Shown one piece after another: positions 24,085 through 35,389 of a stretch of 64,000 nucleotides of DNA. The notes under the pieces were generated by a model that saw nothing but the letters and a program-made list of their open reading frames with translations, did not search any database and was not told the DNA's origin. A program made the translations under genes and the position numbers. The stretch lies in assembly GCA_951799425.1 (NCBI GenBank), contig OX637394.1, positions 5,715,501-5,779,500 of the forward strand, written 5' to 3'. The stretch is from Ilex aquifolium. Taxonomy: Eukaryota; Streptophyta; Magnoliopsida; Aquifoliales; Aquifoliaceae. Each line of letters opens with the position of its first letter. Position 1 is the first letter of the stretch.

Positions 24085-24742
24085 ATAGGCAGCAATATAA
24101 AATTTGTAGCTAGTTAAGCCCAAATAGAGCTATTCTGGCTTATTGGTTTACATAGAAGGCAAGAAATGAATGGGTGTATAATTATCATGTACCTCAGTGC
24201 AATACAGTGATCCATAGAGCTATTCTAGTGGCAGAAGAGGTCTATCTGGATGGATGACTCCACCTGAAGAGTGGATGAAAATCAACTCTGATGGGGGTTT
24301 CTTGCAGAAGTCTAGGATAGGAGCATATGGCGTTGTTAGAAATGAGGATGGGGTTTTTATAAATGGGAATGCCAGATCTTTTGATTCTTCTTCTGCATTA
24401 GTTTCTGAGGCTTGTGCAGTTAAGAGAGCTTGCAAAATGGCATTGAAACTTCAGCTTCAAGGAATAATCATAGAATCAAATTCAAAGGCTCTGATGGATT
24501 CAATATGCAAGGGCATCGAAGTTACAATTAAAAATATTGCACCAATTCAACAAGATACATGGTATTATGCAGAACAGATTCCCCAGATCAAGTTTCAAAT
24601 AATCAAGAAGAACCAGAACAAGGTGACTCATACACTAGCAGGTTTGACTAGAAGAGGTAACCTTTACCCTCATTGGGTGACTCACCTCCCATCATGTCTG
24701 AGGAGTGTTCTTAGAGAAGAGGAAAGAGCTGGTGTTGGCTAA
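24085..24742 (+). pseudogene. RNase H-like relic of a LINE reverse transcriptase (unit 3)
   Basis: A 162-codon frame from 24,254 reads as a plant RNase H-like domain: KINSDGG (first catalytic Asp), a GAYGVVRNEDG strand, SEACAVKRA (catalytic Glu), IIIESNSKAL and HTLAGLTRRG. The usual third acid in ESDS is Asn here, so catalysis is unlikely. Upstream in another frame is KARNEWVYNY, the segment that normally precedes this domain in LINE ORF2, so a frameshift lies near 24,250. It is therefore a decayed LINE 3' piece, not a host enzyme. The sister copy at 40,280 is nearly identical, so the relic was already there when units 3/4 duplicated. Confidence 0.7.
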
Positions 24743-25205
24743 GACTTGTAGATTGTATTTCAAAGTTTACCATTAATGCAAATTTTGATTTCTGACCAAA
24801 AACAAAATGCCCAAATAAGAATGTGCTTCCCTTAATTTGGACTTGGATTTGGAGGGTGAATATCTGTCTACCTAACTTTATGAAAATGATGCCCCCCCTC
24901 CCTTTTTTTTTTTAAATTTTTGAAAGAAACATCGAAACTATACATTTTCTAGACAATATAATTTTACAGATTTATTCTTATTTTCTTTTTATGAAAATGT
25001 TATAGTTCAGAGCTAGCTCAAGGTAATCTATACAAATCAAAGATGTTTTTGTCCAAGAAGCCTTGTTTGATCTTTTACTCAAAGATCAAGGGGAGGACAT
25101 ATATGTGAGGTGATCTGTCCACGGCGTAAAAATTGAAACTAAAGCTATCGAAAACCAATGATATAATTATCATTTTCTTTTCATTTTTCTTTACTTCCTT
25201 CAGTA
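24743..25205. other. AT-rich flank of the RNase H relic
   Basis: No gene. Shared with unit 4 at about 41,140-41,438. Ends with CTTCAGTA, the target duplication of the next element. Confidence 0.5.
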
Positions 25206-26250
25206 TAGGGGTGTTCACCCTACCCTACGGAAAAAAAATATGGCATTCCGTCTTTCTACCCGATACTTTGCGGAAGAATTTTTTCTTAGCCTATCCTACC
25301 CGATCAGGTGTGGTATTCCCATCCGACTTCCGTCCAAACTAATCGGGTAGGAAATCGGGTGATCACTTTTGTAGTTATTAATTTTTGAATTATTTTAACA
25401 ATTCAATTAAATAACATGCACCAATTTAACAACACAATAAACCAATAAAACTAAAACTTAAAACAATTACAACAACAATCAGCAAACAAAGTCATGTGAG
25501 TTAGCTTCTAAATTGTTCAGCAAATAGAAAACAGTAAACTGTTCAGCAACTTTGAGAATCAAACTGAAGTAACAGTCAGCCCAAAGCACACACACAAGTA
25601 TGTAATTTAAGAAGAAAAACAGGTGACTAAAAATGGAGAAACAAGATGGAAAAAATTCTTAAAGAAATCATAAAAGAAGACCAGTTTACCAAATCAGAAA
25701 TCATGAACAAATTCTTAAACTACAAGACCAATTTACCAAAGTTACAAACATCAAGTTTAATCCAGAAGGAAAAACACCAAAAACAACAAGTTTAATCCCT
25801 CTGTTTTTCACCCTTCTCATGCCGACCCTTCTCTCTAAATCGCGCCCAAACGGTCAACTGAGATAGGGACATATAGAGAGATAGATAGAGACAGAGACAA
25901 AGAGAGTACTTTGGAGAGGCGATGAAGGCCTGAGGTGTTGGAGGCAGTGGAGGCCTGAGGAGCGATTGAGTGATGAAGACTGAAGAGGTGAGAGAGGCGA
26001 TGAAGACTAAAGAGCTCAGACGATAGGGTTAGGGAATTTAGGTTTTTAGTTTATATATATATATATTAATTAATTAATGCGGGTAGGGTAGGGTATAAAT
26101 ACAGAAATTAATGGGTATTCTGCATTCCTACCCAATTTAATCGAAAGACCAAAAACTCTTCCGCATTCCTACCAGATTTAATCGGCTAGCCATTCAATAG
26201 GGTCGGGTAGGGTAGGAAATTGCGACTAATCAAAAATTTAAACACCCCTA
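25206..26250. mobile_element. hAT-like non-autonomous element, 1.05 kb
   Basis: Begins TAGGGGTGTTCACCC and ends TTTAAACACCCCTA. It is flanked by CTTCAGTA (25198-25205) and CTTCGGTA (26251-26258), an 8-bp duplication with one mismatch. Unit 4 keeps the unoccupied target CTTCGGTA at 41,431-41,438. The sub-terminal parts carry CGGGTAGG words in inverse orientation. No transposase is visible. Confidence 0.85.
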
Positions 26251-26830
26251 CTTCGGTACTATATATTCAATGGTTATTATATCAATTTATGTTGCAGTTT
26301 ATTGGTCCGCAAGTATTCAAACTATCTTAGTCCTCTCTCTCTCGTGCTCCTAGGATGTTAGGTTTAATTTCTTTCTTATCTCTAGAGGTGACATTTTTAA
26401 CCCATTACCTATTAATCCGTCCAACCCCTCCATAAATAAATGAATTGGGTACTTATATTAATTAATGTGGGGTTCAAACGGGTTGGATAATAACACTCAT
26501 TTTAATTAAACAGGTTCAAATGGATAACAAATGGGTACCCATTAGATTGAGTATTTATCTTTCTATTAACTAACAAAAATAATAAATCAAATGCACACAC
26601 TAATATACTAAAATACACACACACACACACACAGTAATACACCAAAAAATATACACACGACCTAACCCCCGATCTCGACCCCTACCCCAGACCCGACCCC
26701 TACCTCGGTGTATAAGTGTGTTTGTGTGTGTTTTGGTAGATATTAATGTGTATGTGTATATTTTTTGGTATATATTAATGTGTGTATTTTTTAGTATATT
26801 AGTGTGTATTTCTAATTAGAATTTTAATTA

Positions 26831-29613
26831 GTGAAAATGGTATTAAATGATATATTAAATGGTATTTTTTTGTGTTTAAATGATATTTTTTTTTGTATTT
26901 GAATGCTACTATTTTTTATTTTTAATGTTACTATATATATATATATGAGAGATATTGTGAGACCCAAATCATGCATTGCATGCATCTTAACATAATTATG
27001 TGGGCTAAATTGTAATTACGTGAAATTAATAAAAGATTAATTAAAATAAATCTTTCATAGCCATGATGTGTGTGAGCATATATTGGGTATGTGGACCCCA
27101 TTAATGATGTATTAGTGAGACCCATTTATAGAATTTTATGTGTGAAAATATTAGTGGGTCGATTTCGAAATCATTTAAAAAACTTGGGGGGAGGCAAACG
27201 TAATTACCCCATTAGAAGGGACACCTTTACAAGTGTTGGCATATAAAAAATATATATATATGTAAGTGTGCCGTGTGTGTGTGTGGGAGTGCCGTGTGTG
27301 TAGGTGTGTGTGTTTTATGGTGTGAAGTGTGTGTTTGTGTGTTTAAAACATAAAAGTGTGTGTGTGTGTGTTCTGATATACTGGGAAGCTGAGAGTGAGG
27401 GACTGTGAGCGAGAGAAAAAGGAAAAAAAACAGAAAGAGGGAAGAAGACATTAAGGAAAGAAAAAAATATACGTACGTGGGTCGTCTTGATACCGTGAGC
27501 AAGGAAGGTATGTGGAATTAAATTTTAGTTTGAGTTGTGATTCATTTTAGTATGTACGTATTTATATATGTGTGAGCTATTTTAGCATATTTAATTAGTA
27601 GACTGGTTTAATTTAAATACATGAGTTGTCTTATTTAATTTTAATGGACTGTTTTAATTTAAAGTTCATGGGCTGTGTTATTTTGAGTTCAAAACAGATT
27701 TTTGTGAGTTAAATTAAGTGTATTTAGTATATTTTAGGGGCTGGTAAGAAGGGGTATTAAATTAAGTGTGGAAAAAAAAAAATGTGGGAAATGCATATAT
27801 TAATGCTTGGAAATGCTTTAGGTAGGCTGTGTTGGAATTGAGATATTTGGGAGAGAAACAGAGAGGTTAAAGGGTTAATAAGAGGCTGAATTGCATGATT
27901 AAGTTTGACGGTTTTAAATAAAAATGTGATAGAAATTGGAAAGAGTTGTCGGTAACGCCGGAACCCTAATTTTTAAATGTTATTATCACATGTGTGAATT
28001 TTAATCCAAATGACTTGAAATTTTGCATGCAGCATTTTTAAATGATGTTCGATGTGATAATATGACTTTTGAATGTAAATGAGTTTAATATCCGGTGCGA
28101 AATGTATGGAATGCCGGAAGTGCAATTTTTAGGATTCGGGGTTGAAATGTGTGAAAATGGACCCCCGGTCAATGTGTTTGACCTACTTAATCCTAATTGT
28201 GATTAATGTGAGTGATTTTGAATATTTGGGGAGAAAATGTGATCCCTAGAATAAAAGTGCTAATGTGTGAATGGATAGTGGGGTAATCGGAGTTACCGGG
28301 GCACTTTGGGGTGCATCATTTTGCATGCATTAGTGCATGATTGACTAGTAAATGTGATAAACATATTGATATTGAAATTACAAATGTGTTAGGTGGAACA
28401 TGTGAGACTGTCGGTATTGGAACAAATACGGTAACACCGGAAGGATCTACCGATAGGACCGAAGGGTCGTAGATCTGTGTATTTGAGGTGGGTGTATATC
28501 TTTATATGTTTTGGAAATGCTATTATAAGATAATAGTAAATGATTAAATTGAATAGCATTTCTCCAGGATTATGTGCTATGTGCTTATGTGATTGAATGA
28601 TGCTTTGTACTGTGTATTGTGTATTGTGGAATATGGCCCACTGTTTGAGACAGGGGCGTCGATGCCTGATCACTGGGCGTGCTGTGGTGTGCTAGCACTG
28701 AGGTGTTCCCGGGAGGTTCGGGAGACACGGATCCATGTGGGATCGATTACCCGATGAGGGGTAGTATGGTTGTGATGTGACTTGTGAATTCTTTGAAATT
28801 GGAATGATGCTGTTGTTTGATACGTGTATCTACGTAGTATCTATCTACTTCAGTGTATTACTATCATTTTCATTTCATATACAGCATGTATACTCACTAA
28901 GCGCGTGGTTTAGCTCACACCCCCATAGTTTCTCCTTTTCAGGTACTGTAGAAAAGATGCAGACCAGTCCACTGTCCAGTCGATTGAGTCTTGAATAATG
29001 TAGGGTGACATCACTCAGGTTGAGTGTCGATATAACTAATTGCTGGGTTGTGTATTATATTTGTGAAAAATTATTATGTCAGGTAAATAGTATATATTTG
29101 TAAACAGACTCAACAAGCATACTTTGTATTGTATGCTATGTGGGTGTGGGATTTTGTATATGTCTATAACCTGGAAAATAAACCATTGGTACATGTGTTA
29201 TTTTGTATATGGTACAGGTTTTTACCATCATGCTTATTGATTAAGGTGATGGGTGGTGTTGTTGCACCTGTGGAATTAGTTAATGTTTGATTAGTCCAGA
29301 TTATACATATATGTAAATAGGTGTATCCAAAACCTAGTCGCGTCTCATCCTTGGGAGACCGGGATGGGGCGTGACAGATATAGTCATAATTAACCTATAT
29401 ATGAATATAGATAGATATGAGAGAGAAATTTTTTTAATGTTAGTCAAATTCCTAAAATTTAGCAGTTTTTAATTTTTAGTTTTACTTCACTTCTAAAGGG
29501 AAGGGATAGTCTAGTAAAATTGACAAAAAAAACGGATTTCATAACAAATAAGTTTTCTTGACGGACTTAAGTTCAAATAAGTCCATATGGGAGGACCGGC
29601 CTCCAAATTTCTC
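26831..29613. mobile_element. Mutator-like element nested in the hAT-like element
   Basis: Begins GTGAAAATGG and ends CCAAATTTCTC. It is flanked by a perfect 9-bp duplication, TTTTAATTA (26822-26830 and 29614-29622). Most of its own 5' part is deleted compared with the relative at 39,043-40,133. The 3' part, with ACCGGCCTCCAAATTT, is clearly the same family. Confidence 0.75.
26956..29376 (+). mobile_element. Solo LTR, 2.4 kb, innermost insertion
   Basis: Begins TGTGAGACCC and ends GGGGCGTGACA, with a perfect 5-bp target duplication GATAT (26951-26955 and 29377-29381). Long TG/CA microsatellites and an ACTCACTAAGCGCG motif near 28,893 fit long plant Ty3/gypsy-type LTRs, but family is uncertain. 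No internal region remains. Absent from the related Mutator-like element at 39.8 kb, so it is the youngest layer of the nest. Confidence 0.8.
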
Positions 29614-29780
29614 TTTTAATTATTTTAAAGGTTAATGGGTTTAACTCAATCTATTATGGTCCAACCTATTATAATCCATTTATTAAGCGGGTTGAAAATG
29701 AATTGAATTTGTTTTGCACCCAACTCAATTTAAAACAATCCATAAATAACTCAACCCATCTCATCCATTTGTCACCTTTA

Positions 29781-30527
29781 ATTATCTCCCACCACTTTCT
29801 AAATTCAAAAGAAAGTTCGATCATCGTAGTTTATGTTTTTGGTAAGAGCTTTTATGTTATGGTATTTAGTAACTAATGATGGATAAAAGATTGTTATAGT
29901 GCATAATTATGTTATCAAATAGGGCACACGTATTCTATAATTAATAAGAATTATGTTGTAGACTGTTGCATTCAACACGTATGAACATATCAATTAATAT
30001 GGGTTTTATCGTATTCTGTTCACTTTCAATGCTTGAAGTCTATTTAAAATCTAGCTTTAGAAGTGACATATTAAAACTTCTATTCTTGTAAATAATTTCC
30101 TAAACCTGGACCTGGACCTGGACCTGGACTCGGACCTCGACCCCAACCCCAACCCTAGACTTGACCCCGGTGTATAAGTATATGTTTGTGTGTGTGTGTG
30201 TTTATTTTAGTGTATTAGTATGTGTGTGTCTGTTTTGGTATAATAGTGTGTGTGTTTGTGTGTTTTGGTGTATTAATGTGAATGTAATTTTTAGTATATT
30301 AATGTGTGTATTTTTTGGTGTACTAGAATGTGTTTTATTTGATATATTAGGATGTATTTATATTTAGAATTTTAATTACTTTATGGGTTAATGGGTTTAA
30401 CCTAACCCATTATAATTCAACTCATTATAACCCTTTTATTAAACAGGTTAAAAATAGATTGAATTTATTTTACACTCAACCCAATTTAAATCAGCTCATA
30501 ACTAACTCAACCCACCTATTTGTCACA
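29781..30527. repeat. Single TG-rich monomer next to the hAT-like element (unit 3)
   Basis: Matches the monomers of the 42-47 kb array: TTTATGTTTTTGGTAAGAGC, then CTAATTAATAAGAATTATG, then a CCTGGA repeat, CCCCGGTGTATAAG, a TG-rich part and another hAT 3' end. It is cut at TTTGTCAC, where unit 4 begins. Confidence 0.75.
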
Positions 30528-30662
30528 CGACTTTCGTTTGTTGGGTATTCGGGCTAGGTGTATGGCACAGAAAATTACATGATTAATAGTGAGATAAATT
30601 GATAAGGTAAATGATTAAAAGTGAAATTATAATTAATTATCAAATTAAATTTAAGAATTAGT

Positions 30663-31830
30663 ATGCTTGAACCAAATTTATTTTGGGGAAAACTTGTCTT
30701 GAAGGGCATTCTTGGTATTATAAAAAAAAATTATGACATTCTCTTTCAAGTTTCAACGCCCACATGCATGAAGGCCTTAAGAAGATATGCTTCAGTTGTG
30801 GCTCTCCTGGTCATGACACTGAAGCTTGCAGCGCATCACCAGCTACTGTCATGGATTCCCAACAAGAACAAGCAGCACAAAGGCAGCAGGGGCAGATATA
30901 CAAGCTCCAAAACAAAGAGGAAGAAACATTTGGTTCTTGGCTTCTAGTCCAACACAAGAAACCACGAACAGTGATCAACAAGGAAAAACTTAGAAATAAT
31001 TCCAATTCTAAGCAATCACGTAACAACTTTACTCCTACGGGCAAAACAGATTGGAGGAAAAAGGCTGAAGGTAATTTACATTCAACGGGTTCTACAGAAC
31101 AAAATCAGCCCCATCTCAAGGATCATGACACTGCCAAAAGTCTAGAAGGTACAGACAAAGCAACAAGTTTGTTATTCTACGCTAGTGAAAGAAATTGTTA
31201 GGCCAAAAGAAAAGTCCTCATCCCTTAATACAGAAGTTCCACTTGAGAATCAATTCAGAGTGCTGCAAGAGGAAGACAATCATGAACCTTCAGTGAATCT
31301 ACCTAACCGACTCCAATCCATTGCTGAGGAAGACATCTAGAAGGTTGAGATGGAACATGATAAAGAAACAGAAAGCAAGGGGGATGAATCTGATAAAGAG
31401 GATGATGTGCACGACTTAGTCTCTTATGAATCTGAAGATTCAATGGATGAATGTTACATGGAACTGGCTTCAGCAAAACTTTCATTAACCAAGATGTTTC
31501 AAAGATATGGATCAAAATCTTGCAAATCATTCTTCGGACGAAAGAGTTCAAGATGAATTGTCATTAAACGGCGTAAATAACACTAGAGGAAGAGGGTGGT
31601 GTGAATAGATTGATATATTCCTTGCATAGCCTCACGACTTGCAGGATGACATTGGATTTTCTTTATATCCTAGTCTATTTAATCTCTTTGACCTACTTTA
31701 AGTTTTTAGACTAGGTTGAGAATTTTCTTGTATAGCCTCCCGGCATGCATCAAGCCTCGATGCTTGATTATATTTTGTACTCTTTTTTCCCTTAATCTCA
31801 ATTTATATTTAGCACAAAAAAAAAAAAAAT
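30663..31830 (+). mobile_element. LINE relic: ORF1 zinc-knuckle part fused to a 3' tail
   Basis: A 145-codon frame at 30,764-31,201 contains CFSCGSPGHDTEAC, a CX2CX4HX4C zinc knuckle, then FGSWLLVQHKKPR, which is typical of plant L1-type LINE ORF1 proteins (nucleic-acid binding). Acidic and basic stretches follow to about 31,556, with stops between them. The reverse-transcriptase region is absent. The sequence jumps to a LINE-like 3' end (TTTTGTACTCTTTTTTCCC) and an A-run at 31,818-31,830. So it is internally deleted. It lies between the start of unit 4 and CAD D and is absent from unit 3. Confidence 0.7.
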
Positions 31831-32660
31831 TAAAGATGCCTAGATCGTATAGGTATCAAAAATCAAGAGATTTCTCTATTATTTTTCAAATTACTCGGTA
31901 TCTGTGTAATTAAATAAAATAATAAGGAATGCATGTATAATTTATCCAAGATAAAAGTTCTGTAATTTTTTTTTATTTTTTTTTGTATTTTGACACATTA
32001 CTAGAATATAAAAATAAGGTTATTAAAAGCAATAAAGGTGAAGTTATGATTTATTCTACTAAGGCAACCATAAAATAAGATTATTTGGGAATAATTCTAA
32101 TATTAAGGATTAATTCTCATATTCTATAATCATTTTAATTTTATTTTGAGTTGGAACTTGATTGCGGAAAGTCGTAATTGACATTTTATAGTCACAATTT
32201 GACTCAAAATAAGTAGTAATAATATCCAATATCAATCCAAACACTATTATTACCTTTTCCCTTATTTTTTCTCAGATATTAATTTCCACTATTTTTGGTA
32301 GATTATAAGAAGAAAAGGAAAATTTCCCTTATACTACTTTTGCTTATTTCAGTTATGCCCAAAAAATTAATTTTTTTTTTTTTTTCTAATTTTTGAAGTA
32401 TACTTGTCTATCAGAATTTTAGAAGACATAACTGATTTTACCGGACACATGAAAATCCCTCCATTTCACATCTATCGTGTAATGATATGATAAGTTTCTA
32501 AGCTTAATAAAGTGGAGTCCTTTCAAAAAAAAATAGAGTGGAGTCAGATCAGTTGTGTAACTATAAGAATCAAATAAAAATGAAAAAGAAAATTGTTCGG
32601 ACCGATATGGAATTTAATACACGTCAATGCGATCTTATTACAGAGCATATCAAGCGATCT
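31831..32660. other. AT-rich DNA between the LINE relic and CAD D
   Basis: No gene seen. Homology to the downstream region of the other CAD copies resumes near 32,660. Confidence 0.5.
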
Positions 32661-32788
32661 TCTCATTTCAAGTTCAAAATCACACCATACTAAAATTTAC
32701 CTGGGTAATGACAACTGAGTCACATAATATGATGGTAGTCCATCCACATTCATCAAGAAGTTAGATATCCATGGACTTTGTGTAGGTA

Positions 32789-35174
32789 TCATTTCAAGGA
32801 CTTCCCTATTTCAATCACAAATCGATACTTCACGTCTCTCTTCACTAGCCTCTCAAGAGCTTCATTTATATATTGGATTGAAATCAGTTCAATCTCTGGG
32901 TATATTTTATGAGCTGCACAGAAATCTAGCATTTCTTGCTCCTCTTTTAAACCACCTGTTGCACTCCCAGAAATCGATTTCATACCTGCCACCCAGAAAA
33001 ATCAAAAATAAAAAATTCTCTTTACAATTATGACTAGGGTTGGGAGATCACATATTCTAGTCACGCAAGCAATTTGTCCGCATTCTTCACAATTACAAGT
33101 CTTCTTTGGTGTGTGTGTGTGCCTTTCACAATTGCAAGTTTTACAAGTACCTCTAATAAGACTGATGGGACTGAGCTTGACTTCACTTGGGGCACCAACC
33201 AAGACGAGGGTGCCAGCAGTCTTCAACAGGGCCATGTATGGATCAAATGGGTGATCCCCAGAAGCTGTGTCAATTATAAAGTCCAATGAATTTGCCAGGG
33301 CCTGCATACAAGTGGATCAAACTGTTACATGCCCTGTTTCTCAAATTGTTCATTATGTCACTTTAAGGTTGGCTGATAACATCTTAGGCCAGAAGTAACG
33401 GACTTGGATCCCCTACAATACATTTTTTCTTCAATTTTTATAGATAAATCAAGTGACATGATTTTAAGTCAGGACTCATTATAGATATGCAGGTCGGTGG
33501 GTGTTTCACCATTGAGATGGAAATTATGGAACAACATCTGGAATTCGAAATCCATAAGTAACTCATATCATTTACCTTCATCTGTTGTTCATCTGATGAG
33601 ACCACAAATTTGTCAGCTCCAAGAAGATTCAAAGCTTCCTCTTTCTTAGACATGCTTGTGCTGAACACCGTTACATTCAATCCAAAAGCCTTCCCAAACT
33701 TGACAGCCAAGTGACCAAGGCCTCCAAGCCCTATCACCCCAAGAGATTTTCCAGGTTGGTTCATCTTGTGCCTCATCATGGGACTATACACAGTAATTCC
33801 AGCACACAACAGGGGAGCTGCTGAGGCCAATGGGTAGCCATCAGGTATTCTGAAGCAGTACCTGTAAGTCCAAAACAATTGCAGTACCCACTTAACTTTG
33901 ATTCAGATATGAAATTTAGGAGTATATAAGACTTACTTATAACTCATTTAAAGCCGAGTTATGACTCAAAAAGGTTAGTAATTGACTCAATAGAGTCAAG
34001 TTACGACAATATTCATTTGAGCACAAAGTAACTACTCTTTGATTCAAACACATAACTTAGTGGGATTCAAATTAAGGACGGATAACGGAATGACTAATAC
34101 GTATAGCTTGCCATGACTGGGGGTTACCTTTCATGAACAACATAGTAGCTGGAATATCCACCTTTTGTGACAGTACCATCTTCATCAACAGAGTTAAATG
34201 TGGATATTGCTCCTTTTTCGCAATGGACTTCCTGATCAACATTGCAATTTTCACATTCCTTGCATGAGTTAACATACGTTCCAACTCCAACATGTTGGCC
34301 AACTTTGAAACGATGGACATTGGAGCCAACCTCTTTCACAACTCCAGCAATTTCATGTCTGCTCAAATGTAGTCTCATCAGACATCAATTGATGAAAAAT
34401 ATGAGCAAACCCCTCTGTGTATTATCTGAAATATTTCAGGTGCAATTTGAGCATATCAATCCCAACTAACCCAAATATTTAGTATTTGGTCAAAGATTCA
34501 AGTAGTTGGATTGGATTTGGACAAAAATATCTCAATCCGATTCAAGTACTCCAGTTGTGGATTATGATTTTTGGAATCTAATCCGAACTATAGAATTTAA
34601 GATTAACGGGTTGTGTAATCTTAGAATCAATACCCAAATTGCACCCGATTTGACAGTGAATTTCAGCCCTAAAATACTTCTATTTGAGTGGAAGGGTTTG
34701 GATTAAAATCGGATTTGAGTTGAACTCCCATACCCTGGCACCAGAGGATACTTTGCATCCCCAAATTTATTCCTGGACCATAATACATCAGCATAACATA
34801 CTCCACAATGAGTAATTGTTAGCAAAACATCGTCATCTCCAACTGCCCTGTATTGGGGTTTATCCCCAGAGTCAAAAGGGTCAGCAAATCTGTGTAATAA
34901 TAACAATATAGCAAGAAAGTAAACTCCAATTCAATTGTTCATAAGCTCAAAGACCAGTTATTAAAAATATATGTTTTAAGATGTGATCTACTGCACAAAA
35001 ATACTAAAGAAAATGCTATTTGTGTCCAGTCTATACAATTAGGTCTAAGTAGCGTTGGTCGATCGAAAATAAAAGCAAGTTTTCATACCTTCTTGGAAAT
35101 TTATAAGGGGATAGAAAACCAGATGAATCTCTTGCTGCCCATCCGAGACAGTCCTCCTTCACTTCTGAACTCAT
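32789..35174 (-). CDS. CAD1-class alcohol dehydrogenase copy D
   Basis: Exons: 35089-35174, 34734-34847, 34128-34358, 33576-33861, 33151-33301, 32789-32985, giving 354 uninterrupted codons. Zinc ligands Cys46, His68 and Cys163, structural cysteines and GLGGLG are intact. It is a mosaic: exon 1, exon 2 and the leader match copy C; exon 3 and part of intron 3 match copy B ([11 protein letters not shown] and the ATACGTATAGC intron word); exon 4 and intron 4 match copy A, including an intron insert near 33,412-33,459 that B and C lack. Intron 5 has a unique deletion next to exon 5. The C-terminus has EIGKSLK instead of EIEKSLK. The TATA box is altered, so expression is uncertain. Function as for copy B. 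Confidence 0.9.
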
Positions 35175-35304
35175 TTTAGCTTTCCTGCATGAACCAATTC
35201 GATTCAGTGAGTCATACTCTGTTTCAAAAAACTTAAGAAATCAATACCAAAACCCTATTATTGTTATCGACAAAGGGAGATTATCAGCAGTAGATAAGAG
35301 TGTA

Positions 35305-35361
35305 TTACTCACACACAAAGAGAAGAAGATCGCCACCAGATTCTGAATGTAGATCCGCCAT
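35305..35361 (-). promoter_or_regulatory. Upstream ORF in the CAD D leader (18 codons)
   Basis: MADLHSESGGDLLLFVCE followed by TAA. Same length and position as the copy C upstream ORF, with four residue differences. Confidence 0.5.
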
Positions 35362-35372
35362 GGAAATGAACT

Positions 35373-35380
35373 CTCTTATA
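35373..35380 (-). promoter_or_regulatory. Altered TATA box of CAD D
   Basis: Reads TATAAGAG on the - strand where A, B and C have TATAAATA. About three bases have been lost compared with copy C. Confidence 0.45.
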
Positions 35381-35389
35381 GACAGTGTC

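Larger units (their letters stand above)
26383..29780. mobile_element. hAT-like element with nested insertions (unit 3)
   Basis: Ends TAGAGGTGACA and TGTCACCTTTA. Flanking duplication CTTATCTC (26375-26382) and ATTATCTC (29781-29788). Only about 0.6 kb is its own; the rest is a Mutator-like element holding a solo LTR. It contains CA/TG microsatellites and the motif GGGTTAATGGGTTTAA. The unit 4 sister at 41,573-42,229 lacks the nested elements. Confidence 0.8.
17798..30527. repeat. Tandem unit 3 (carries CAD copy C)
   Basis: A segment of about 12.7 kb beginning CGACTTTC...TTGTTGGGTATTCGGGC. The same sequence restarts at 30,528. Shared order with unit 4: CAD gene, uORF, AT-rich flank, RNase H relic, hAT-like element with CTTATCTC flanks, and start of the TG-rich monomer. 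Confidence 0.85.

Noticed and set aside
24254-24742. RNase H-like frame considered as a working host gene
   Set aside because: A catalytic Asp is replaced, the upstream LINE segment is out of frame, and there is no sign of a promoter or introns.
30161-30367. Val/Cys-rich frame over the TG tract, and similar frames elsewhere
   Set aside because: Produced by the GTGTGT microsatellite.
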